64,000 bases of DNA from Planotetraspora phitsanulokensis (GCF_016863295.1 NZ_BOOP01000003.1:434001-498000); one strand, 5' to 3'; positions 9,111 through 16,794 are shown, counted from the first letter of the stretch. Program-made: numbers and translations. Notes: a model not told the origin generated them from the letters alone.

Positions 9111-9150
9111 ATGAACAAGGCCCGGGTCTCTGACCCGGGCCTTCGTTCAT
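9111..9150. terminator. Strong hairpin terminator
   Basis: AAGGCCCGGGTC (9117-9128) pairs perfectly with GACCCGGGCCTT (9132-9143) around a TCT loop; flanking ATGAAC (9111-9116) and GTTCAT (9145-9150) extend the stem with a one-base bulge. It lies about 95 bp after the phosphoesterase stop and directly beside the tRNA-like fragment, an arrangement often seen just downstream of tRNA genes. There is no T tract. Confidence 0.75.
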
Positions 9151-9190
9151 GGAGCGGGTGACGGGAATCCAACCTGCGCTGCCAGATCCT
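9150..9190 (-). other. tRNA-Gly 3'-end fragment (remnant)
   Basis: Read on the minus strand, the bases at 9150-9161 give the acceptor end CACCCGCTCCA of an actinobacterial tRNA-Gly, preceded by a T-arm-like sequence GCAGGTTGGATTCCCGT (9161-9177). The T loop has G where C56 is expected and the T stem has an A:C mismatch. The anticodon and D arms cannot be found beyond 9190. This is therefore a decayed 3' end, as left by integration into, or deletion of, a tRNA gene. I see no second copy and no integrase gene in the window. Confidence 0.6.
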
Positions 9191-9334
9191 CGATCACGCA
9201 CCGTCGCTGACGCCCGCCCCCATCACAGCGGGGGCACGCCCGAGTGACTCCACACCGGTCAGGACTCGTGAGGCGCAGGACGGGACGCCGTCGCCTGGTC
9301 AAGCGCTCCCCTGCCTCGACCTCACGGTCGTTAC

Positions 9335-9349
9335 GCAACAAGAGGTTGC
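9335..9349. promoter_or_regulatory. ArsR-type operator copy 1
   Basis: GCAAC-N5-GTTGC dyad (GCAACAAGAGGTTGC). The right half overlaps a possible -35 TTGCGG (9346-9351). An identical arrangement recurs 46 bp downstream. Probably the binding site of the ArsR regulator encoded at 9858. Confidence 0.6.
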
Positions 9350-9380
9350 GGATCATCGGTGCGACCCACTAGAGTCATGC

Positions 9381-9395
9381 GCAACCGATGGTTGC
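9381..9395. promoter_or_regulatory. ArsR-type operator copy 2
   Basis: GCAACCGATGGTTGC, again GCAAC-N5-GTTGC. With -35 TTGCGG (9346-9351), an 18-bp spacer and -10-like TAGAGT (9370-9375), this copy would cover the transcription start, so binding would block initiation. The palindrome contains an ATG at 9388, which argues that this ATG is not the real start of the next gene. Confidence 0.6.
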
Positions 9396-9411
9396 TTATT
9401 GGGGGTCCGTA

Positions 9412-9861
9412 GTGGAGTTCGGAAAGTTGGAGCGCGAGATCCGCATCGACGCGGCACCGGAGATCGTGTTCGATGTGGTGAGTCGTCCCGAGCACATCAA
9501 GATGTGGTGGCCCGATGACGCGTCGTTCGAGCCTGCGCCAGGCGCGGTCGGCGAACTGGTGTTTGGCGCCCACGCTGCGGTTGAACCGATCACGGTGGTC
9601 GACGTGGATCCGCCCCGCAGGTTCGCGTTCCACTGGATCGCTCCTAACGGTCAGCTGCCCGATGCGGACAACTCTCTCCTGGTCACCTTCGAGCTCGAGC
9701 CCTCCGGTGACGGCACGATTCTGCGCCTGACTGAGAGCGGCTGGCGGGAGAAGGGCTGGGAGGCCGCTGTGCTCGAGGAGGCCTTCCACGACCACGAGCG
9801 CGGCTGGGACATGTTCCTGCCCAGGCTGCAGAGCTACGCCCCTTCCGTGGTGGCGCGATGA
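9412..9861 (+). CDS. SRPBCC/AHSA1-family protein
   Basis: A 149-residue START/Bet v1-like protein of the activator-of-Hsp90-ATPase-1 family: REIRIDAAPEIVFDVVSRPEHIKMWW at the N-terminus and the usual GWxxxFLPRLQSY-type C-terminal helix. I prefer GTG 9412, which has GGGGG at 9401-9405; the alternative ATG 9388 falls within the second operator palindrome. The gene overlaps the ArsR gene by ATGA, the standard regulator pairing for this family in actinobacteria. The function is not established; members bind small hydrophobic ligands or act as stress-related proteins. Confidence 0.85.
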   Translation: MEFGKLEREIRIDAAPEIVFDVVSRPEHIKMWWPDDASFEPAPGAVGELVFGAHAAVEPITVVDVDPPRRFAFHWIAPNGQLPDADNSLLVTFELEPSGDGTILRLTESGWREKGWEAAVLEEAFHDHERGWDMFLPRLQSYAPSVVAR

Positions 9862-10196
9862 CCGTCGCCGTCGACGACGAACTCTGGTCGGCGATCGGCG
9901 ACCCGATCAGGCGCCGCCTGCTCGACCTGCTGCTCACGGAAGGAGTCGGTACGCCGACCAGCCTGAGCGATCGTCTCCCGATCTCGCGCCAAGCGGTCAC
10001 CAAGCACCTGGGCGTCCTCGATCGCGCAGGCCTCGTGCACGCGACACCGATGGGCCGCGAGCGGCGCTACGAAGTCGACGAGGCGCAGCTCTCCCGCGCC
10101 GTCCGGCAACTGAATGAAGTCGGCAAGACCTGGGATGCGCGACTGAACCGCATCAAGCGCATCGCAGAACAGATCCAGCGTCAGAAGAACGACTGA
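9858..10196 (+). CDS. ArsR/SmtB-type winged-helix repressor
   Basis: A 112-residue regulator with the ArsR fold: LWSAIGDPIRRRLLDLLL, recognition helix SLSDRLPISRQAVTKHLGVLDRAGLV and wing GRERRYEVD. It lacks Cys-rich metal motifs, as is usual for the ArsR partners of SRPBCC genes. Start ATG 9858 overlaps the SRPBCC stop. Likely autoregulator of the two-gene operon through the twin GCAAC-N5-GTTGC sites at 9335 and 9381 (inference). Confidence 0.9.
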   Translation: MTVAVDDELWSAIGDPIRRRLLDLLLTEGVGTPTSLSDRLPISRQAVTKHLGVLDRAGLVHATPMGRERRYEVDEAQLSRAVRQLNEVGKTWDARLNRIKRIAEQIQRQKND

Positions 10197-10272
10197 CCAA
10201 CAGGCCGCCGGAAGAGATCTCCGGCGACCTCCTCGACCGATGTCGGCGCCCTGTCGCCTTTGGAGGACACAT

Positions 10273-11085
10273 ATGAGTGGATTGCTGCTTCGCGACAAGA
10301 GCGCTGTGATCTATGGAGGCGGGGGCGCCATCGGCGGCGCAATCGCACGGGTATTCGCCCGGGAAGGCGCGAGGGTCTTCATCGCCGGGCGGACGCAGGC
10401 GAAGCTCGACGCCGTGGCGCGTGATATCGCCGCCGCGGGCGGAACAGTCGAGACCGCGCAAGTCGACGTTCTCGATCAGCAGGCGGTCGAAAAGCACGCC
10501 GATGCGGTCGCGGCGACGGCCGGCGGCATCGACATCGCCCTCAACGCCGTGAGCGTCATGCACGACCAGGGGACTTTGCTGGCGGACCTCTCGCTTGAGG
10601 AGTTCATGCGGCCGATTGACGGCTTTCTGCGGACGCTGTTCATCACAAGCAAGGCTGTGGCACCGCACATGGGTCGCGAGCGTCCTGGCGTCATCCTGAC
10701 TTTGTCCGAGCCGGGTTCCAAACTGGCTGTAGGCGGCATCTTGGGGCACAGCGTGAGCGCGGCCGGCAAGGAGGCCTTCTCCCGGGTTCTGGCCGCGGAG
10801 CTGGCACCTGGCAACATCCGGGTGATCGGCATCCGTCCACACGCTGTCGTCGATGCGCCGGCAGCGGGTTCCTACACCAAGGACCTCTTCAAGCAAACCG
10901 CGGCAGCGGCCGGGCAGTCGGTCCAGGAATTGCTCGAAGGCGGGGGGATGGCGCAGGGGACGCTTCTGAAGAGGCTGCCCACGCTCTCTGAAATCGCAGA
11001 GACTGCCGCGTTCCTGGCTTCAGATCGAACTGGATCCATGACCGGGACAATCGCCAATCTGTCCGCCGGCGCACTTGTCGACTGA
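10273..11085 (+). CDS. SDR-family oxidoreductase lacking the catalytic Tyr
   Basis: ATG 10273 has GGAGG at 10262-10266; the frame is open further upstream but without a ribosome site. The 270-residue Rossmann protein has the nucleotide motif YGGGGAIGGAIARVF and cofactor-specific AGRTQAKL. At the place of the catalytic YxxxK the sequence reads SVSAAGKEAF, that is SxxxK: the Lys is kept and the Tyr is Ser. It resembles divergent or enoyl-reductase-like SDRs, and activity by the classical mechanism is doubtful. It overlaps, or lies just before, the PEP-mutase-like gene at 11093. Confidence 0.85.
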   Translation: MSGLLLRDKSAVIYGGGGAIGGAIARVFAREGARVFIAGRTQAKLDAVARDIAAAGGTVETAQVDVLDQQAVEKHADAVAATAGGIDIALNAVSVMHDQGTLLADLSLEEFMRPIDGFLRTLFITSKAVAPHMGRERPGVILTLSEPGSKLAVGGILGHSVSAAGKEAFSRVLAAELAPGNIRVIGIRPHAVVDAPAAGSYTKDLFKQTAAAAGQSVQELLEGGGMAQGTLLKRLPTLSEIAETAAFLASDRTGSMTGTIANLSAGALVD

Positions 11086-11092
11086 GGCCGCC

Positions 11093-11854
11093 ATGTCCGA
11101 TCAGGCCGACAAAGCCGAGCTGCTTCGTACCCTGCACATCCCGGGCGCTCCGCTGGTGCTGCCGAACGCCTGGGACGTGGGCAGCGCCCGCGCCGTCGTC
11201 GGCGCGGGCTTCCCGGTGGTCGCGACCGCGAGCAACGCGATCGCCGCCGCTCTGGGCTACGACGACGGTGAGGGTGCCCCGAGCGAGGAGATGATGTTCG
11301 TCGCCCAACGCATCGCAGCCTCTGTCGACGTGCCGGTCACCGTCGACGCCGAGGCCGGCTACGGGATGGCGCCGGAGGAGCTGGTCGAACTGCTGAACGG
11401 GATCGGAGTCGTCGGCTGCAACATCGAGGACAGTGATCACGCCAACGGCGGCCTGATCGACGTCGATCTCCGCGCCACCTACATCGCGCAGATGCGCGCA
11501 GCCGCCGACCGCATCGGGGTGCCGCTGGTCATCAATGCCCGGATCGACTCCTTCTTCCCCACCTCGCCTCTGGCCGAGAATCAGAAGCGTGCCGATGCGA
11601 TCAGCAGGGCCGAGGCGTACTGGTCGGCCGGCGCCGATTGTGTGTTCCCTCCCGGAGCCGGGCCGGACGACCTCCGGGCCATCGTCGCCGAGGTCGGCGC
11701 GCCGGTGAACGCCGGTCTTCCGCTGAAACGCGGGTCGCTGGACGAGCTTCGTGCAATCGGTGTGGCCCGGGTCTCCGTGGGGCCCCAGCTGTACCGCAGC
11801 GCACTCGACCACCTGCTAACCGATCTCCAGCCTCTCGTCGAGGCACGGAAGTGA
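11093..11854 (+). CDS. Isocitrate lyase / PEP mutase family protein
   Basis: Start ATG 11093 has GAGG at 11084-11087, inside the end of the SDR gene, indicating coupling. The 253-residue TIM-barrel protein shows APLVLPNAWDVGSARAV, VTVDAEAGYG and NIEDSD (acid residues that bind Mg in the ICL/PEPM superfamily), typical of the small actinobacterial members (oxaloacetate decarboxylase or 2-methylisocitrate-lyase-like). The isocitrate-lyase catalytic KKCGH motif is absent, as in this subgroup. Exact substrate unknown. A strong hairpin follows the stop. Confidence 0.85.
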   Translation: MSDQADKAELLRTLHIPGAPLVLPNAWDVGSARAVVGAGFPVVATASNAIAAALGYDDGEGAPSEEMMFVAQRIAASVDVPVTVDAEAGYGMAPEELVELLNGIGVVGCNIEDSDHANGGLIDVDLRATYIAQMRAAADRIGVPLVINARIDSFFPTSPLAENQKRADAISRAEAYWSAGADCVFPPGAGPDDLRAIVAEVGAPVNAGLPLKRGSLDELRAIGVARVSVGPQLYRSALDHLLTDLQPLVEARK

Positions 11855-11856
11855 CT

Positions 11857-11902
11857 CCCCGTGGAGCGTCGACTTTCTCCCACAAGCCGACGCTCCACGG
11901 GG
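11857..11902 (+). terminator. Hairpin after the PEP-mutase-like gene
   Basis: CCCCGTGGAGCGTCG (11857-11871) pairs perfectly with CGACGCTCCACGGGG (11888-11902) around a 16-nt loop, two bases after the stop codon. There is no T-run, so it may act as a bidirectional or Rho-assisted terminator. Confidence 0.65.
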
Positions 11903-11940
11903 ACTTCGTCCACCTCCGCTCGGTACGCTCACGGACCGCG

Positions 11941-12110
11941 CAGGACGTGACATCGCTGGTCTATAACGCCGGGATCGCGTCGGTGCGCAGCCCCTGGCCG
12001 ATGACTTGGACATGATCGGGCAGGACCTGGAAACGCACCTCTTCGGTACGCTCCGAGTCATCCGGGCCTTCGCTCCGCACCTCGCATCCCACTGCGGATT
12101 GGTGCTGTCT
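11941..12110 (+). pseudogene. SDR gene fragment with frameshift
   Basis: In frame with 11941 one reads DVTSLVYNAGIASVRSP (the SDR NNAG region with Asn to Tyr); after a one-base shift near 11995 the text continues LADDLDMIGQDLETHLFGTLRVI and RAFAPHLA, a textbook SDR helix. The N-terminal Rossmann motif and the catalytic part are gone. The 3' end runs into the end of the opposing MmyB-type gene. This is a relic of a fourth SDR gene in the cluster. Confidence 0.7.
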
Positions 12111-12918
12111 GGGCCATGGAGGCGAGGAGGCGTAGTTTCTCATCGCTCTCGCTCCCCTGATCGGCGTAGTAGAGGACCAAGATCAGATCGTCGACGGGGA
12201 GCTTGTCTCGGTGCAGGCGCAGCTCACCGACGACGGGATGGTTCACGGTGGTGGTACCGCCGTCGAGGCTGCGGACGTCGTGACGCGCCCAGAGAGTTCG
12301 GAACCGCTCGCTCGACAGGGCGAGTTCGCCCACCAGTTCCACGAATCGCGGGTTGTCGATGTCGTCGCCGATGGACTTTCTGAAGACAGCGATGAACCCT
12401 TCCGTGGAGCGCGTCCAGTCCTGCTGGAACTCCTGCTCCTCAGGATCAAGGAGCAGCGATCGGAGACGGTTGTACCCGGGCTGAAGGCGCGGAGAGAGCG
12501 CGACTGCGAGCTGGTTGGATGCGAGCACATCGAACGCGCGCCCTTCCACGAACGCGGGAACCTGCACGCTCGCCAGGAGCTGATGCAACCGTGTGGGCAC
12601 GCGCTCAGGCTTCCGGCGCCGCTGCGGCTTCGGGCGTGAAGTGGCCAGGCCGAGAAGGTATTCCTGTTCGAGCTCGTCAAGGTGCAGGACCCGCGCGAGC
12701 GATTCGAGGACCTGCGGTGAGGGGTTCTTGTCACGGCCGCGCTCCAGCCGCAGGTAGTAGTCGCCGCTGATGCCCGCGAGCATGGCGACCTCTTCACGGC
12801 GAAGCCCGGGAACGCGTCGATTCGCACCCGCCGGAAGTCCGACCTGCTTCGGAGTGACCAGCGCCCGCCGGGCCCGGAGGTAACCGCCGAGCAGGTTGGC
12901 GCGGTCGTCGTCGCTCAT
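12058..12918 (-). CDS. XRE-family regulator with MmyB-like ligand-binding domain
   Basis: A 286-residue protein: an N-terminal XRE helix-turn-helix (about residues 30-85, RREEVAMLAGISGDYYLRLERG) followed by the MmyB-like domain (about 110-270) that in this family binds a hydrophobic ligand, possibly a fatty acid. Such regulators often sit next to SDR genes, as here (remnant to one side, SDR at 13253 to the other), and are thought to control them. The last residues (SGMRGAERRPG) read into the SDR remnant, so the native C-terminus may have been altered by the same rearrangement. Confidence 0.88.
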   Translation of the reverse strand: MSDDDRANLLGGYLRARRALVTPKQVGLPAGANRRVPGLRREEVAMLAGISGDYYLRLERGRDKNPSPQVLESLARVLHLDELEQEYLLGLATSRPKPQRRRKPERVPTRLHQLLASVQVPAFVEGRAFDVLASNQLAVALSPRLQPGYNRLRSLLLDPEEQEFQQDWTRSTEGFIAVFRKSIGDDIDNPRFVELVGELALSSERFRTLWARHDVRSLDGGTTTVNHPVVGELRLHRDKLPVDDLILVLYYADQGSESDEKLRLLASMAQTAPIRSGMRGAERRPG

Positions 12919-13054
12919 ATTCAGCAGCGTAGTTCAGGACCCTCCCAGCTAAGGGGGCCCTGGTAGGACCCCGGAAGACGGGGGTACTGCCGCCGGCCGG
13001 AGAACAGATCAACACTGAAGGTGTCGCCGCACAGGAGAGGAGCTCAAAACGGCG

Positions 13055-13250
13055 ATGCCGAAGACCGTGCTGATCTCCGGCGGCACCGGCAGTTCGACGG
13101 GCGCACGCGATCTTCCGTCCTCAGCCTCGGCACGAATTACGCGGTCACCTCGGCAAGGCCGAGCGCATCCTCGCGTGGAAGCCCCGACCGGTGACCCAAA
13201 CCATCATCGACCGCGCCCACCAGCTTGTCGGCGCCCTGAGCAGGAGCGAT
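13055..13250 (+). pseudogene. NAD-dependent epimerase/dehydratase gene with internal deletion
   Basis: The start reads MPKTVLISGGTGSSTG, the N-terminal Rossmann strand and glycine loop of an extended SDR. About 90 bp later, in another frame (13143-13250), the sequence reads GHLGKAERILAWKPRPV and TQTIIDRAHQLVGAL, which is the C-terminal end typical of epimerases (W-x-P-R-P-x-x-x-T-I). The roughly 250 codons between are missing. The tail also carries the ribosome site AGGAG of the next gene. Confidence 0.6.
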
Positions 13251-13252
13251 CA

Positions 13253-14014
13253 ATGGACATCACCAACCGCACCGTCTTCATCACCGGCGCCACCTCGGGA
13301 ATCGGTCTCGAGCTCGCTCGCCGCTTCGCCGCGGCCGGCAGCGCCGTCATCGTCGGCGGCCGACGAACCGACCTGCTCGACCAACTCGCGGCAGAGGAGT
13401 TCGCCACCGTTCCCATCGACGTGACCGGCCAGGACAGCATCGACCGTGCCCGCGACACGATCCTCCAGAGCCACCCGGGCCTCGACACGATCGTGACGAT
13501 GTCCGGGGTCATGATCCCCGAGGACCTGCGCGATCCCGCACACTTCAGTGCCGCGGAGAAGACGATCGACATCAACCTCCTCGGCACCATCCGCGTCATC
13601 GACGCGTTCACCCCGCACCTGATCGGACGCGGCACCGGCACCATCATCACGGTCACCTCGGGCATCGGGTTCCTGCCGTTCCCGGTCATGCCGACCTACG
13701 CCGCCTCGAAGGCCGGAGTGCATGCCTACTCCGAGGCGTTGCGCGCGCAACTGGACGGCACCGGCATCGAGGTCTGCGAACTCGTCCCCCCGGCTGTCGC
13801 CACCACGCCGGAGCAGGCACAGCGCAACCCCCGCGCGCTCAAACTGGCCGAGTTCGCCACCGAGGTGATGGACCTGCTCCAGGCCGACCCCACTCCGCAC
13901 GAGATCCTCGTCAGGGGCGTGCTGATGCACCGGTGGGCCGAGCGCGACGGCACCTACGACGAGTTGGTCGCCCAGAGGTCGCAGGCACTCGCGATGCTCC
14001 CGAGCCGTCAATAA
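13253..14014 (+). CDS. Classical SDR-family oxidoreductase
   Basis: ATG 13253 has AGGAG at 13242-13246; the frame is open upstream only because it runs through the epimerase relic. The 253-residue protein has TGATSGIGLELARRF (cofactor loop), a Ser in TVTSGIGF and YAASKAG (catalytic YxxxK), so it should be active. The sequence resembles DltE-like SDRs of the cp1 type, probably NADP-dependent (GGRRTD after beta-2). It is the first of two adjacent SDR genes; the second begins 126 bp later. Substrate unknown. Confidence 0.88.
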   Translation: MDITNRTVFITGATSGIGLELARRFAAAGSAVIVGGRRTDLLDQLAAEEFATVPIDVTGQDSIDRARDTILQSHPGLDTIVTMSGVMIPEDLRDPAHFSAAEKTIDINLLGTIRVIDAFTPHLIGRGTGTIITVTSGIGFLPFPVMPTYAASKAGVHAYSEALRAQLDGTGIEVCELVPPAVATTPEQAQRNPRALKLAEFATEVMDLLQADPTPHEILVRGVLMHRWAERDGTYDELVAQRSQALAMLPSRQ

Positions 14015-14140
14015 GCGCGGCGACGACGGCGTATGGCGCATCACGCGAATCATCTCGATCTACGAAAAAGACCCCCTTAGACGTGGCTCCACGAGAGCCG
14101 CACCCCGGGCCCCACGGCCTCCAATAGACAAGGAACAACA

Positions 14141-14920
14141 GTGAGTAAGCTCGCACTCGTCACCGGCGCCACCTCCGGAATCGGCCGGGCCTTCGCCGAA
14201 CGCCTGGCCGCCGACGGCTACGACTTGGTGCTCGTGGGCCGGCGTCAGGAACGGCTTGAAGAGTTCGCCGCCTCGCGCCCCGAAATCAAGATCAAGGCCG
14301 TGGCCGCTGATCTGTCCACCACCGCAGGCATCGACACCGTCGCCGATATCTGCGCGACCGAGCCGCTGACCATGCTCGTGAACAACGCCGGTGTCGCCCA
14401 CTACATGCCGCTCGCCGAGCTCCCCGCCGACAAGGCCACGGAACTCGTCAGCGTCAAGGTCCTCGCCCCCACGATGCTCACCCGCGCCGTGGTCGCGGGC
14501 ATGCGGGAGCGCGGCGAAGGCACGATCATCAACGTGGCCGGCATGATCGCCTTCAGCGGCCCCGCCCCGCACTCCCAGATGCCCCGCCGCGTCGTCTACG
14601 GCGGGAGCCTGGCCTACCTCGTCGCGATGTCCCAGACCCTCAGCGCGGAGCTCGAGGGCACGGGAGTCCACGTCCAGGTCGTGTGCCCGGGTGGGGTGGC
14701 CACCGAGTTCCACGAACGCCAGGGCCTGGACATGAGCAGGGTGCCCCGCATGACGGCCGACGATGTCGTCACGGCGAGCCTGCGCGGCCTGGAACTGGGT
14801 GAGACCGTCTGCGCCCCGGGCGTCGAGAACGCCGGCCTCCTGGACGCGGTCTTCCAAGCCGACCTCGCCGCCTTCGGAGCGCAGAGCCCCGAGCTCGCCA
14901 CGCGCTACCGGACCGCCTGA
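14141..14920 (+). CDS. SDR-family protein with catalytic Lys replaced by Leu
   Basis: Start GTG 14141 has AGGA at 14131-14134. The 259-residue protein has an intact cofactor loop (VTGATSGIGRAFAERL), VGRRQERL and LVNNAGVAHY. The active-site segment reads RVVYGGSLAYLVAMSQ: Tyr is present, but the Lys of YxxxK is Leu (ctg). Classical SDR chemistry needs this Lys, so the protein may be inactive, regulatory or use an altered mechanism. The frame is otherwise intact with normal codon use. It may be co-transcribed with the SDR at 13253. Confidence 0.87.
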   Translation: MSKLALVTGATSGIGRAFAERLAADGYDLVLVGRRQERLEEFAASRPEIKIKAVAADLSTTAGIDTVADICATEPLTMLVNNAGVAHYMPLAELPADKATELVSVKVLAPTMLTRAVVAGMRERGEGTIINVAGMIAFSGPAPHSQMPRRVVYGGSLAYLVAMSQTLSAELEGTGVHVQVVCPGGVATEFHERQGLDMSRVPRMTADDVVTASLRGLELGETVCAPGVENAGLLDAVFQADLAAFGAQSPELATRYRTA

Positions 14921-15007
14921 ACCGACACGGCCGGCGGTGATGCCCGCCCCCTGGCCGGCATGGTGCGTCGAGGGTCTGCATGGGCAGTCCGTCGGTGATG
15001 GCGCCCC

Positions 15008-16228
15008 TCACGTGCTGTCGCAGCCGGGCTCTCTACGGACGGAGGATTTGGTCTCGGCCAGTCGGCCGGCAAGGAAGCGCTGTTCTGGCTCGGTCTGCGC
15101 GAGGTCGAGCGCCCGGCGGTAGGCGTGGTGGGCCTCGCCGTCGCGGCCGGCACGACGCAGGAGCTCGGCGCGGGTGGAGTGGAAGTAGCGGTAATGGTCG
15201 AGATCGAGGCCGTCGAGGATGGCCAGGCCGGCTTCGGGCCCGTCGATCTCGGCTACGGCGATGGCCCGGTTCATCTCGACGATCGGAGAGCGGGTCTGTC
15301 TGGCGAGCGTCTGGTACAGCGCGGCGATCTGCCGCCAGTCGCGGGGCTCATGCAGGTGCAGGTCGGCGATGGCCGCTTGGACCAGGTAGGGCCCGGTCTG
15401 CCCTCGTGCCATGGCCCGCCGCAGCAGCGCTCGGCCCTCGTCGATCTGCCGCGTGTCCCACAGGGTGCGGTCCTGGTCGTCGAGGGGGACGATCTGCCCG
15501 TCGCGCAGGCGGGCCGCTTTGCGCGCGTCGTGCAGCAACATCAGCGCCGGCAGCGCGAGTGCTTCAGGTTCGTCTGGCATCAGGTCGGCGAGGGCGCGGC
15601 CGAGGTGGATCGCTTCCGCGGCGAGGTCGACGCGGCCGCCGCCCCAGCCCTGGTTGAAGATCAGGTAGACCACGGCGAGGACGGCCGCCAGCCGGTCGGG
15701 CAGCTGGTGATCGGGCGGGATGGCGAACGGGATGCCCGCGTGGCGGATCTTGTGTTTGGCCCTGGTCAGTCGCTTGCTCATGGTCTCGAACGGGACGAGG
15801 AACGCAAGCGCGATCTCGTCGGTGGTCAGGCCGCCGAGGGCGCGCAGGGTGAGCGCCACCTGCGCCTCGAGGGAGAGCGCCGGGTGACAGCAGGTGAAGA
15901 TCAGCTCCAGCCGCTCGTCCGGGATGGTGGCGGCGTCGTCCATGAGTGCCTCCGGTGGCTGTGGCCCGGTCTCGATGTCGCGGGCGAGCAGCTTCGTCTT
16001 GTCGGCCAGGACCTGACGGCGGCGCAGGTGGTCGATGGCGCGGTTGCGCGCGGTGGTGATGAGCCAGCCGATGGGGTTGGCCGGTTCCCCGTCGCGTGGC
16101 CAGCGTTCGGCGGCGACGGCGAACGCCTCGGCGGCCGCGTCCTCGGCGAGTTCGATGTCGCCGAGGATCCCGACCAGGGTGGCCAGCACGCGACCCCACT
16201 GGTCGCGGAAGACAGTGTCAAGCGCCAC
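15008..16228 (-). CDS. ECF RNA polymerase sigma factor, ECF42-like, with C-terminal TPR domain
   Basis: A 406-residue protein beginning with sigma region 2 (ELAEDAAAEAFAVAAERWP and TTARNRAIDHLRRR) and region 4 (GLTTDEIALAFLVPFETMSKRLTRAK), followed by an alpha-helical C-terminal domain of about 230 residues (DUF6596/TPR-like, HLHEPRDWRQIAALYQTL). This architecture with a DGPF/YCII gene next door defines the ECF42 group, in which the C-terminal extension rather than an anti-sigma factor is thought to control activity. The GTG start at 16228 overlaps the end of the upstream DGPF gene by 11 bp. No anti-sigma gene is present. Confidence 0.9.
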   Translation of the reverse strand: MALDTVFRDQWGRVLATLVGILGDIELAEDAAAEAFAVAAERWPRDGEPANPIGWLITTARNRAIDHLRRRQVLADKTKLLARDIETGPQPPEALMDDAATIPDERLELIFTCCHPALSLEAQVALTLRALGGLTTDEIALAFLVPFETMSKRLTRAKHKIRHAGIPFAIPPDHQLPDRLAAVLAVVYLIFNQGWGGGRVDLAAEAIHLGRALADLMPDEPEALALPALMLLHDARKAARLRDGQIVPLDDQDRTLWDTRQIDEGRALLRRAMARGQTGPYLVQAAIADLHLHEPRDWRQIAALYQTLARQTRSPIVEMNRAIAVAEIDGPEAGLAILDGLDLDHYRYFHSTRAELLRRAGRDGEAHHAYRRALDLAQTEPEQRFLAGRLAETKSSVRREPGCDST

Positions 16229-16562
16229 GGAGGCGTCCGTCGATGACGGGCCGTACCTCGATCGCCGTCCCGGGTCTGGTCACCTGGAGCATCCGCTCGG
16301 CGATGGCGAGTGCCCCGTCGAGGTCGTCGGCCTCGATCAGGATCAGGCCGGCGAGGTACTCCTTGCTGTCGATGAACGGTCCGTCGGTCAGCAACATCCG
16401 TTCTTCGTCGTTGCGCAGCGTCGTCGCCGACTCGTCGGCGTGGAGCCGTGCCCAGCCGGTGACGTCCGGCCGGTCGAGCAGGGCGGCGAGGTCACCTGGA
16501 ATCGGGCGCGTCGCCCGGTCCGTGTCCTCCGGCGGGCTGTAGGCCAACAACGCGTACTGCAT
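16218..16562 (-). CDS. YCII-related DGPF-domain protein
   Basis: ATG 16562 has GGAGG about five bases upstream and starts MQYALLAYSPPED, the common N-terminus of the family; a further upstream start would add an unlikely tail. The 114-residue ferredoxin-like protein contains the namesake LLTDGPFIDSKEYLAG motif and the acidic LIEADDLDGALAIAERM helix. DGPF proteins are the standard partners and presumed targets of ECF42 sigma factors. Overlap with the sigma gene indicates a single transcript. Enzymatic function unknown. Confidence 0.9.
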   Translation of the reverse strand: MQYALLAYSPPEDTDRATRPIPGDLAALLDRPDVTGWARLHADESATTLRNDEERMLLTDGPFIDSKEYLAGLILIEADDLDGALAIAERMLQVTRPGTAIEVRPVIDGRLRGA

Positions 16563-16794
16563 GAGTCCTCCAGTCACGGGTCGATGACGGGTCAAGTATC
16601 AGACGAACGGCGTCGCCGTGGACGGACGGCGATCGCCTACCGATTTTTTTTCCAGGGGTGGTGTCCGTCCCGCGCCTGGCCGTTCGTCAGTGCTCCGGAT
16701 CCGCCCCGAGCGGCTCACCGCATGACCGCGCCCAAGCAACCGGCATTACGACCTGGCCGACGTCCTCGTCGCCGCCTGACCGAAGGGACCCACA

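Noticed and set aside
16726-16779. Short frame ending SNRHYDLADVLVAA before the double SRPBCC gene, possibly the end of an ArsR gene
   Set aside because: Only 14 codons resemble anything and the frame is closed by a stop just upstream; too short to support a pseudogene call.
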